A DNA stretch of 64,000 nucleotides from a bacterium (GTDB lineage: Bacteria; Verrucomicrobiota; Verrucomicrobiia; Limisphaerales; J093). A model generated the notes under the pieces. That model did not search any database. It saw nothing but the letters and a program-made list of their open reading frames with translations, and had not been told where the DNA came from. The stretch covers positions 56,255-120,254 of the forward strand of contig JAJXZJ010000014.1 of assembly GCA_021780105.1 (NCBI GenBank), in the 5' to 3' direction. Within the stretch, counting starts at the first letter, position 1. Each line of letters begins with the position of its first letter. A program made the translations under genes and the position numbers. This document shows positions 35,530-43,036 of the stretch, piece by piece.

Positions 35530-37365
35530 TTACAACCAGTTGCCCGACCTCCTTGCCGCCCGTCCCAGGGCGGAGCTGGTGAAGATCATCGGGTAAAGCT
35601 CCTCGGCATACCACAGCGCCGCAAAGTAAAGACCGATCGGGGAAGCAGGGAAGACCGTGGCGTTTTGCGTGGTCCGCAGCAACCAATCCAATCCGCGGCT
35701 CAGGGATTGCGTCCCGGCACCGCGCGCGGCCAACAGCGCGTCCAGGGCCAACGCGGTTTCTTCCACGGTCGGCGGCGCCTGGGGCGATCCTCCCCAGCCG
35801 CCCGCCGCTTGCTGGGCCTGGCGCAGCCAGGCCTGGCCGCGTTGGACGGCGGGTTGAAGCAGATGTTCAAACTCGGCCGGCAGTTGCCGCAACGCCAACA
35901 GCACGCGCGCGGTGCCATACAGCGGATTTTCAAGGCCGGTGGCGTGTTGGTTGCCGAACCACAATGGAATCCACGTTCCGTCGGGCCGCTGGGTCTGCAG
36001 GAGATAATTCAACGCCCGTTTCGCCGCGCGGTTGACCCGGGCCTGCAGACGCGGTGCAAGCTGCGGCCGCCAGGTCATCCAGGCCGCCAGCGTGTGCGCC
36101 GTGATGTCCGCGCAACTGCGGTCAAACGGCAGCTTCGACCAGCCCCGGCAAAAGGTGGGAATACCGCCGTCGTGGTTCTGCAAATCCAGAAGCCAGCGGA
36201 CGCCGCGGCCGGCCGCGGCCGGCGCTTCGGGCCGGGCGGCACCCAGCGCGTGCAACGCCAGCAGGGCGCCGGCCGTGTCATCGGCGTCGGGCACGCCTCC
36301 CGGCAGATCCGTCCAGGCCCAGCCGCCGGGAGCGGCGTGAGTGAAGGGATGCTCGACGCGATGTTGCTGGGCGAGCAGCCAGTTCATCATGGCGTTCCGC
36401 CGTTCTTCGCCCAACGGCGCAAGCGCCTCCGGACCGGCGTGGAGCGCCCGGATGCTCAGTGTGGTGACCCATGTGCTCAGGTTGACATCAATGGGCCAGC
36501 TTCCGTCAGCCCGCGCCGTGCGGAGGAGGAACTCCTTGCCCGCCACGGCCACCGGGTGAGGGTTCAGACCGCTTGCGGCCAGGGCCAGGACGACGAAGCC
36601 GGTCAGCGGAATCGCTTCGAGGAAGCCCCCGCTCGCCGGTTGCATGGCGCCGAGCACTTGCAGCACGCGCGGCTTCAGGGCGTCGCGCAACCGCCGCCGT
36701 GCCCGCGCGCCGTGCCGGGTATGTTCATGGCGGGCCAGGCCGATCGCGATCAGCGCGGGAATGGCGTAGCTCACGACCGGCAGACGCGCCCACTTGAACA
36801 GTTGGTGCGGCAGCGCGGCCAGTTCAAAAGGCAGTTGCGGGATCGAGTCCCACGCCCGGCTCGCATCGCCCAGCCGGTGGCTCAACGCGCAGAAGGTGAG
36901 GATGGGAACCGAAAAAGTCCGGTCCGTTCCGTAGGCGGCCAGCACGCGGTCGGCGATGTGGCCGGAATCCAGCCGGCCAAGGCGTTGCTGAAGCCAATGA
37001 TCGGCCCGGTCCAAGGTCGCGCGGTAAGGGGCAAGGTCGGGAGCGTGGTTGAACGCCGCCCAACAAAGCAACGTGGTGCTGAGATTGCTCGGGCTGCACG
37101 GTGTGTCGCCCCAACCGCCATCGCTTGCCTGGTGCTGCGCCAGCCACGTCAAACCGCGGCGGACGAAATCCGTGTGCGCGGGGCCGTCCACCAACGCCAA
37201 TGCCGCCACGGCCACGGCGGTGGCGAGCGCGCTGCTCGACAGACATCCCTCCCAGCGGCCGTCCGGGGCCATGCGCTGGAGCAGCGATTCCCGCGTCCGG
37301 CGGGCCGCGGCGGCGACGGACTGCAGGTTCGCCGGGTCCGATGACATGGACGCGCGGGTGTTCAC
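35530..37365 (-). CDS. Squalene-hopene-cyclase-family class II terpene cyclase
   Basis: 611 residues starting at GTG 37365, which overlaps the stop of the upstream gene (GTGA). Two alpha-barrel domains with QW-type repeats (for example SDGGWGD, DGSWPID, QNHDGGIPTF, AGGWGG). The catalytic acid motif of class II cyclases is intact: Asp360-Ala-Asp-Asp-Thr (PDADDTA). The C-terminal PIGLYFAALWYAEELYP matches the family. It protonates and cyclises a linear isoprenoid. No squalene synthase gene accompanies it, and the operon partner is a polyprenyl diphosphate synthase, so the substrate may be a regular polyprenyl chain instead of squalene (inference). Confidence 0.85.
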   Translation of the reverse strand: MNTRASMSSDPANLQSVAAAARRTRESLLQRMAPDGRWEGCLSSSALATAVAVAALALVDGPAHTDFVRRGLTWLAQHQASDGGWGDTPCSPSNLSTTLLCWAAFNHAPDLAPYRATLDRADHWLQQRLGRLDSGHIADRVLAAYGTDRTFSVPILTFCALSHRLGDASRAWDSIPQLPFELAALPHQLFKWARLPVVSYAIPALIAIGLARHEHTRHGARARRRLRDALKPRVLQVLGAMQPASGGFLEAIPLTGFVVLALAASGLNPHPVAVAGKEFLLRTARADGSWPIDVNLSTWVTTLSIRALHAGPEALAPLGEERRNAMMNWLLAQQHRVEHPFTHAAPGGWAWTDLPGGVPDADDTAGALLALHALGAARPEAPAAAGRGVRWLLDLQNHDGGIPTFCRGWSKLPFDRSCADITAHTLAAWMTWRPQLAPRLQARVNRAAKRALNYLLQTQRPDGTWIPLWFGNQHATGLENPLYGTARVLLALRQLPAEFEHLLQPAVQRGQAWLRQAQQAAGGWGGSPQAPPTVEETALALDALLAARGAGTQSLSRGLDWLLRTTQNATVFPASPIGLYFAALWYAEELYPMIFTSSALGRAARRSGNWL

Positions 37366-38276
37366 GCGGCCGATTCCGCCACCAGGTTGCCCAAGGCCAG
37401 CAGGGCGTAAAACGTGTATTCACAATCCGGCGTGCGATCCAGGGCATGAGCGTGGAAACCGCCCGCCTCACTCCAGCAGCCGGTGACAAATTCAAAACAA
37501 GCGTCGAGTTTGACACCGTGCATTGCCCCCAGGCAGTTCAGCGCGTGCAGACCGGTCGCCGTGGAAAGCAGGTCGGGCAGCGGCACCAGCGCCGCCGCCG
37601 CGAAACCACCGTGGGAACACTGCCGTTTCAACAACCACTCGATGGCGCGGGCAGGCAACGGCCGCTTCAATTCCCGCAACACCAGCAGCGCCGCCGCCGA
37701 CACGGGCGTCGTGGAAGACCACAACCCGTCGCCGTTGCTGAAGCCACCGGAGGCCTGGCAAAGCCCGCCAAGAACGTCGCCGAACTGGTCCAGACCGGGC
37801 CACTCCACGCCCAGGGATTCGCCCGCCAACATGCCGAGGAAGCTTTCATAAACGGCGCCCCGGCGCTGGCCGGGCTTGCGATGAAAACCGCCTTCCGCGC
37901 AGGCATACGCCTTGAGCCGGTCTGGAAGTCGTGCGCCCCAGGCCGGCTTCGCATGATCGGGCCAAAGGATTTCGAGGCAGCGGGCCAGGCAGGTCAGATG
38001 CACGAAATCCAGCGGCATTGGCGCCTGCGCTTCAACGAATTTTCGCAGTTCGTCCAGCGGAAGCGCCAAGGTGATGGCTCGTGCGCATTCCAGACCAAAC
38101 ACGGTGTAGTAGAGGTCGCTCTCAGCCGCACGGCCGCGAAATCCGCCGTCCGCGTTCATCTGGCTGCGAACAAACGCGCCCACCGTGTCGCGCGCGCCGA
38201 CATCCAGGCTTGCGCCTCCCCGGTTCAAGGCGCACTGGATCGCGGCTCCGCATCGGGTTTGCAGGCGGGGTGGCAT
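37362..38276 (-). CDS. Prenyltransferase/squalene-oxidase repeat protein, zinc ligands not conserved
   Basis: 304 residues from ATG 38276 (a TTG at 38330 overlapping the upstream gene is less likely). Repeated (alpha/alpha) units of the protein-prenyltransferase beta/terpene cyclase fold: NADGGFRGRAAESDLYYT, CSHGGFAAAA, SEAGGFHAHAL, DCEYTFYALLALG. In protein prenyltransferases the zinc His lies in a D-x-Y-H-T motif; here the equivalents read DLYYT and DCEYT, so the zinc site seems lost and protein prenylation is unlikely. It lacks DxDD as well. Possibly a partner or second half of the cyclase. Stop overlaps the cyclase start (GTGA). Confidence 0.7.
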   Translation of the reverse strand: MPPRLQTRCGAAIQCALNRGGASLDVGARDTVGAFVRSQMNADGGFRGRAAESDLYYTVFGLECARAITLALPLDELRKFVEAQAPMPLDFVHLTCLARCLEILWPDHAKPAWGARLPDRLKAYACAEGGFHRKPGQRRGAVYESFLGMLAGESLGVEWPGLDQFGDVLGGLCQASGGFSNGDGLWSSTTPVSAAALLVLRELKRPLPARAIEWLLKRQCSHGGFAAAALVPLPDLLSTATGLHALNCLGAMHGVKLDACFEFVTGCWSEAGGFHAHALDRTPDCEYTFYALLALGNLVAESAA

Positions 38277-38295
38277 GGAACAGGCGGCTGGCTCC

Positions 38296-39975
38296 TCAAC
38301 TCTTGGGGCGCTCCTGGGGCGGCGTGCCAAGCACGCGGCCGACCAACCGTTGCAAGAGGCCCTTCAAATGCGCATTGTGCAGGGGGCTTAACGAACGGAT
38401 GGCCTCATTGCGGTAGTGTTCCAGCAGCAAACGGGCCTTCTCCTCCACCCGCAGGGCGAGAAAGATGTCCCGAAAAACCTCCTTCTGCCCCTCGGCGGGC
38501 GAGGCGGTGTTCAAGGCTGTTTCCAGCCGCGCAAGCACCGCGCCGCCGGACTGCTCCCCGGCGATGGCCACCAGGATGGAAGGCCGGCGGGCCGCGGTGT
38601 CACTGGGGGAATGGGCCGCGAAGGCGTCCTCCAGATCGTCCTTGATCTGGTAGGCCACGCCCAGCGACTCGCTGAAACAGTGGAGCGGTTGTTCCAAGGT
38701 TTCGTCGGCGTCTGCGCAGACGGCTCCCAGGCGCAGGGCCACTTCAAACGCCGGAGCCGTTTTGTGGCGGAACAACTCCAGGACCTGGGCGGTTGTGAGC
38801 AGCGACGACTCGCGCGCCCAGCGAAGCTCCGCGCCCTGCCCCAGGCAGAGGGTGCGATGTCCCTCCGCCGCGATCTTGAGGGCGCGCGCCTGCTGCCGCG
38901 CGGAAATGCCGCACTCGGCGAGCAAACGGTAGCCTTCGCCGATCAGGTAGTCTCCCAGATTCAGCGCGATGGGAATCCCGTGCTGCCGGGCGAGCGTGGG
39001 TTCGCCATAGCGGAAATCGTCCCCGTCCTCGATGTCGTCGTGCAGGAGTGAGGCTTTGTGGAAGCACTCCGTGGCAATGGCGATTCGGCGCACGAAATCG
39101 GGCAGCGGATCGTTGTCGGCCAGACCGGCCAGTGTCTTGTAAACGCACACGGCCAGCAACGGCCGCCAGCGTTTGCCGGCCTGCGCCAGCCAGGCCAGGG
39201 CCTTCTCTTCCGTAAACGTGCCGGCGCCGCCCAGGATGTGTTGCAGCGCTTCCAACGCGAACCAGCCGTTCACTTCTCCGCGCAACGCGTCCAGGTCCAG
39301 CCGTCCCGGCCACTGCGCGCCGGATTTTGACTGGACCGTTTCCCGCAGCCAGTCCACGTCCACGCCGGTGGCGTCACACCCGTCCCGGAACAACGGGATG
39401 GCGATGCTCGGGATGGCATGGTTGGCCGTGTGGGGAAACGCGCGCTCCAGCACGTGCAGACAGCTCACGCCTATCACCGCGTCCACGTGACCCTGCTCCA
39501 GCAGGCGCGTCACGACGGTCGTGCCCTCCGCCACCAGCACGACGTAGCCCAGGGCCAGGGCCTCGGCTTGAAAATCGCCGATCTGGCAGCGGCCGCATTG
39601 CTCGCACAACAGCCCGAACTCGTCCATTTCCGCGGGGCATTCGCGCCGGGTGCGCAGGCACTGGGGCAGCAACAACACCCGGCGGTCGAAGGGAATGCCG
39701 GCCAGGGTTTCGCGCCAGGTCTCGTTGCCCAACAGGACCGTGGTGAAATCGTCGAACGCCGGGTCCTGTCCCAGCGCGCGGACGAGGTTCCGGGCATGCC
39801 CGCGGAGTTCCTCCAAGGTCAACGGCGGCACCAGTTGCTCGCGCGCCACATGCTCGCGGGCGGCGGCGCGCAGAATGTCGCGGACGCTCTTGTCGGCCGG
39901 CACGCGCTGCGGCACCGGTTTCGGGAGGCGGACGGCTGACGACACCGACGCGACGTGGAGCGAGGTTTCAACCAT
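38296..39975 (-). CDS. Fusion: DUF116 domain plus polyprenyl diphosphate synthase
   Basis: 559 residues from ATG 39975. Residues ~50-220 carry the Cys-rich DUF116 signature: LLLPQCLR, then CEQCGRCQIGD (Cys124, 127, 130) and GVSCLH (Cys172). Residues ~240-545 are a trans-prenyltransferase with the first aspartate motif DDIED (313-317, preceded by LLH) and the second DDLED (446-450). The residues 4 and 5 before the first motif are Ser and Ala, not aromatic, which by the usual rule allows long chains (C20 or more). The start overlaps the radical SAM stop by 8 bp. I know of no characterised fusion of this kind. Confidence 0.82.
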   Translation of the reverse strand: MVETSLHVASVSSAVRLPKPVPQRVPADKSVRDILRAAAREHVAREQLVPPLTLEELRGHARNLVRALGQDPAFDDFTTVLLGNETWRETLAGIPFDRRVLLLPQCLRTRRECPAEMDEFGLLCEQCGRCQIGDFQAEALALGYVVLVAEGTTVVTRLLEQGHVDAVIGVSCLHVLERAFPHTANHAIPSIAIPLFRDGCDATGVDVDWLRETVQSKSGAQWPGRLDLDALRGEVNGWFALEALQHILGGAGTFTEEKALAWLAQAGKRWRPLLAVCVYKTLAGLADNDPLPDFVRRIAIATECFHKASLLHDDIEDGDDFRYGEPTLARQHGIPIALNLGDYLIGEGYRLLAECGISARQQARALKIAAEGHRTLCLGQGAELRWARESSLLTTAQVLELFRHKTAPAFEVALRLGAVCADADETLEQPLHCFSESLGVAYQIKDDLEDAFAAHSPSDTAARRPSILVAIAGEQSGGAVLARLETALNTASPAEGQKEVFRDIFLALRVEEKARLLLEHYRNEAIRSLSPLHNAHLKGLLQRLVGRVLGTPPQERPKS

Positions 39976-41161
39976 AAGCGCCAAATCCAAAGAACCAGTA
40001 TTTCTTGGCCAGCCGGTAGGCCCAGTGTCGTTCAGGAATTTCCCGCCCCGGCAGGTGATGTCCCGGACGACACTGCATCGCGGCCAGCTCGGCGAGAGCC
40101 GTGCCCCGCCCCGAACTGTCGCGCGCCGATTGTTCCGCCATGAAGCTGCGCAGTTCGCGCGGGCAGTCCAGCAGCACGCAACCGCGGGTGCGCGACACGG
40201 AGAAACGCCGGAACTCCGCCAGAAAATCCGAGCCTTCCACCAGCGACACCACATCGCGCGCGTCCCGCACGTTCTCCCGCGCGAACTGCACCGGCGGACA
40301 CGGCTCGACGTCGCCGCCCGGCCCGATGTGATGGCTGATGCCGGTGGCGGCGGGGCACAGCGCCCGACCCTCGGCATCCCAGTAAGCGTCCACAATGATC
40401 ATCGGCACGCGGCCGCGCAGCTCGATCATGAACCGCCGCAGGGCCACGATTTCCTCCGCCGAGAGGCACAGCTCCGGCGCCGGCTTCGCGCCGACCGGCC
40501 GGTAAATGTAATACCATACATAATGCACCCCGCGCCCGATCAACTCGCGGACAAACTGTTCCGAAACCAGGTCGGCGAAATTCGATTTGCAGACGCTGGT
40601 GGCGACGCCGGTGAACAACTTCTCCCGTCGGCAGCACTCCAGCCCGTTCAAGCTGCGCTGAAAAACGCGCGTGCCGCCGCGGCGTTCGTTGCTGACTTCC
40701 TCCCCGCCCTCCAGACTGATCAAGGGGGTGATGTTCCCCAGCCGGCGCATCTGGCGGGCCATGTCCGCGTCCACCACCGTGCCGTTGGTGAACACCTGAA
40801 AATAGCAATCGCGGTGTCGTCCCAGGATTTCAAGGAGTTGCGGATACAACAACGGTTCTCCCCCCAGGATGCCAAAAAAGCGGCAGCGTTCCCGCTTGGC
40901 CTGGGCAATGAGCCGGTCGAGCAACTCCGGTTCCAACGTGCGGGCTGGCTGGCCGGTGGTTACCCAACAGCCCTGGCATTTCAGGTTGCACTGGCTGGTG
41001 ACGGACAGGAAAAGAAACGCCGGAAACTGCCGGCCGCGCCGCTGCCTTTTTTGAAACGCCCGGATGCTGCGCGCGCCGCCGAAGCCAAGCGACCACGCGC
41101 ATCGCGCCAGCAGACGCGGGTCCACTTCGCGGACGAGCCGGGCCAGCAGCGACGGGATCAT
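39968..41161 (-). CDS. Radical SAM protein with C-terminal SPASM-like cysteines
   Basis: 397 residues. Cluster motif C-x3-C-x2-C is at Cys58, 62 and 65 (SQCNLKCQGCW), followed by GGEPLLYPQLL and the FQVFTNGT strand typical of the radical SAM barrel. Later cysteines (ALCPAATG, GGDVEPCPPV) suggest an auxiliary [4Fe-4S] cluster. Coupled to the ferredoxin gene by ATGA and overlapping the DUF116 fusion by 8 bp. Context suggests tailoring of an isoprenoid or a lipid. It is not clearly HpnH (adenosylhopane synthase), whose motif differs as I recall. Confidence 0.82.
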   Translation of the reverse strand: MIPSLLARLVREVDPRLLARCAWSLGFGGARSIRAFQKRQRRGRQFPAFLFLSVTSQCNLKCQGCWVTTGQPARTLEPELLDRLIAQAKRERCRFFGILGGEPLLYPQLLEILGRHRDCYFQVFTNGTVVDADMARQMRRLGNITPLISLEGGEEVSNERRGGTRVFQRSLNGLECCRREKLFTGVATSVCKSNFADLVSEQFVRELIGRGVHYVWYYIYRPVGAKPAPELCLSAEEIVALRRFMIELRGRVPMIIVDAYWDAEGRALCPAATGISHHIGPGGDVEPCPPVQFARENVRDARDVVSLVEGSDFLAEFRRFSVSRTRGCVLLDCPRELRSFMAEQSARDSSGRGTALAELAAMQCRPGHHLPGREIPERHWAYRLAKKYWFFGFGAYG

Positions 41162-42054
41162 GGCGCCTGGCCGCTGGAAGGAGCACTCGCGGGCGGTGCA
41201 TCGGCGGCCGCGCCGGTGGCCGGCGGACCTGGCTGGAAAGGGCGCATTCCGGGCAACGCGGCCTTGTCCAGATGTTGCTGCCGTTCACCGTTGGCCAGTT
41301 GGATGTCGGCCCGCAGCAGCCGCCGTTGTTGCACCTTCGCGCGGCGCTGAGCCAGCTTGGTGTAAACATCCGCCCCGAGCATCGTTTCCAGGTCCACCTT
41401 GATCCTGGCCTTTTCCCGGGCCTCGTCCACGACGGGACCGCCGTTGATCGGCGAGTCGCTGTATTTCGGAAAAATGATCGCCACGTTCGGGCAGATCCGG
41501 GCACAGGCGGGGCAATTCGTCTTGCAGGCCTGGGGATTTTCCACCACGACCTTTCGATCCGGCGAAAGCGCGTAAACGCCGAAGAGGCAGAACCCCAGGC
41601 ATTGCTGGCAGTGAGTGCAGCGCTCGGCGTCAATCACCGGGAACCACGGCACCCAACCGTCGTTGCCGGGCGGCACGGGATCCGCCTCCGGCGCAGTTTC
41701 AACCGCGCACCGCGGCGTTGACAGCCTGGCGAGCGCCTCATCGGCGGAGCCATCGCGCACGTTGATGAGCTGCGTCCGCTCCAAGTCCAAGGGCGCCTGC
41801 GCCAGTTCAAACAGCGCCTTCACGGCACGCGCGTGGCACGCGACCACCGCAGCCTTGGGGGCGCGGGCAATTGCCTTGAGCCGGGGATCCTTGCGGGCGG
41901 CCAGCGCACACAAGTCCGGCACCAGCTCGAACGGCGTGCCCCCGGCCCGCAGGCTGGCCGTGATGGTTTGCAGCGCCGCCGGCGGTATCAACCCATACTG
42001 GGCGCACCGGCACACGATCAGGCCTGTCGCCATGAAAGCACCCGTTTCTGCCAT
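41158..42054 (-). CDS. Ferredoxin-like protein with two [4Fe-4S] sites
   Basis: 298 residues from ATG 42054 (ATG 42033 also possible). The N-terminal ~120 residues begin GLIVCRCAQYGLIPP and have a sulfur-relay-like look but no named family I can give. The middle holds two tetra-cysteine motifs: CTHCQQCLGFC (146-156) and CKTNCPACARIC (177-188). The C-terminal part is charged and Pro/Ala-rich. Probable electron donor for the radical SAM protein, whose ATG overlaps this stop (ATGA). First gene of the five-gene terpenoid operon. Confidence 0.78.
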   Translation of the reverse strand: MAETGAFMATGLIVCRCAQYGLIPPAALQTITASLRAGGTPFELVPDLCALAARKDPRLKAIARAPKAAVVACHARAVKALFELAQAPLDLERTQLINVRDGSADEALARLSTPRCAVETAPEADPVPPGNDGWVPWFPVIDAERCTHCQQCLGFCLFGVYALSPDRKVVVENPQACKTNCPACARICPNVAIIFPKYSDSPINGGPVVDEAREKARIKVDLETMLGADVYTKLAQRRAKVQQRRLLRADIQLANGERQQHLDKAALPGMRPFQPGPPATGAAADAPPASAPSSGQAP

Positions 42055-42072
42055 AAACAACGGAACAAGACG

Positions 42073-42167
42073 GCTGGTTTTCTCTCGCAAAACCAGCGCC
42101 AGCCGGCCCGAAGGGAATGAATTTCCGGGGGCGAGGTCAAGCCTTCGGTGGCCACCGCGAGAGAAAA
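42073..42167 (-). promoter_or_regulatory. Alternative inverted repeats in the leader of the terpenoid operon
   Basis: GCTGGTTTT (42073-42081) pairs with AAAACCAGC (42089-42097) to make a 9-bp hairpin 19 bases before the ferredoxin start. The overlapping TTTTCTCTCGC (42078-42088) is a perfect 11-bp inverse of GCGAGAGAAAA (42157-42167). The two pairings exclude each other, as in attenuators or operators with looping. The ligand or regulator is unknown. Confidence 0.4.
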
Positions 42168-42326
42168 CTTCGCGCGCGTTCGGGCATTGCGGATCGTTGC
42201 GCAGCCTTGCCACGCGCCGGCCGGGAAGCCCACAATCTTTGGACGTGGTGGGTCAAACGGCTGGGCGCTTCGCCGGTTCGTCATCCGGCAAGCCGCCTTC
42301 CGGCCGAACGGTCGCCGCACATTGGC

Positions 42327-42929
42327 ATGAACCTTTCCATTATTCTCGCGCACCCCGCGCCGGGCAGTTTCAACCACGCGATCGCCGCGACCGTGGCCGA
42401 CGCGTTGCAAACCCTCGGCCACACGGTCTGGTTTCACGACCTCGCGGCCGAGGGCTTCGATCCCGTGCTGCCCGCCGCGGAGATCGCACGCGACGCCGTC
42501 CTGCCGCCGCTCGTGGCCCAACACATCGAGGAAATCGTGCGCGCCGACGGCATCGTCATCGTGCATCCGAATTACTGGAGCCGGCCGCCGGCAATCCTGT
42601 GCGGCTGGACCGACCGCGTGTTGCGCCCCGGCCGCGCCTACCAGTTCGTGCCCGACGGCCGCGGCGGCGCGAAACCGGTGGGTTTGTTGAAGGCGCGCGC
42701 GGCGCTGGTGTTCAATACGGCGAACACGCCGCAGGAAGTTGAGGAGCAGGTTTACGGCGATCCGCTGGAGACGCACTGGCGGAGGGTGGTGTTCGGTTTG
42801 TGCAGCGTGCCGGTGGTGTTCCGCCGGAACTTCGCGCCGGTCATCACCAGTTCACCGGCGCAACGACAGGCGTGGCTCGGCGAGGTGCGCGCCGCGGTGG
42901 AACGCCATTTCGCCGTCGAAACGGAATAA
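42327..42929 (+). CDS. Flavodoxin-like NAD(P)H:quinone oxidoreductase (KefF/MdaB-type)
   Basis: 200 residues from ATG 42327. Begins MNLSIILAHPAPGSFNHAIA, the flavin-phosphate loop of the NQO1/DT-diaphorase flavodoxin fold, with the later VHPNYWSRPPAILCGWTDRVL characteristic of the family. Two-electron reduction of quinones with FMN or FAD. Divergent from the terpenoid operon over 272 bp and upstream of mutL. Whether it serves the terpenoid pathway is unknown. Confidence 0.85.
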   Translation: MNLSIILAHPAPGSFNHAIAATVADALQTLGHTVWFHDLAAEGFDPVLPAAEIARDAVLPPLVAQHIEEIVRADGIVIVHPNYWSRPPAILCGWTDRVLRPGRAYQFVPDGRGGAKPVGLLKARAALVFNTANTPQEVEEQVYGDPLETHWRRVVFGLCSVPVVFRRNFAPVITSSPAQRQAWLGEVRAAVERHFAVETE

Positions 42930-43036
42930 ACACCGGCCGCCGCCAGCCGCACTCCCGTTCACAACGCCCGACGCAAAATGAAATCCCCCAACGGCGCCAC
43001 GCTTTCTTACGGCTCGTCCGCTGGTATAGTCCTCCC

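Noticed and set aside
35530..38276. Standard hopanoid biosynthesis cluster
   Set aside because: Only the cyclase-type gene fits; hpnC, hpnD, hpnE and squalene synthase are not visible.
39968..41161. Identification of the radical SAM gene as hpnH
   Set aside because: Cluster motif surroundings differ from HpnH as I remember them, and no other hopanoid side-chain gene is in the window.
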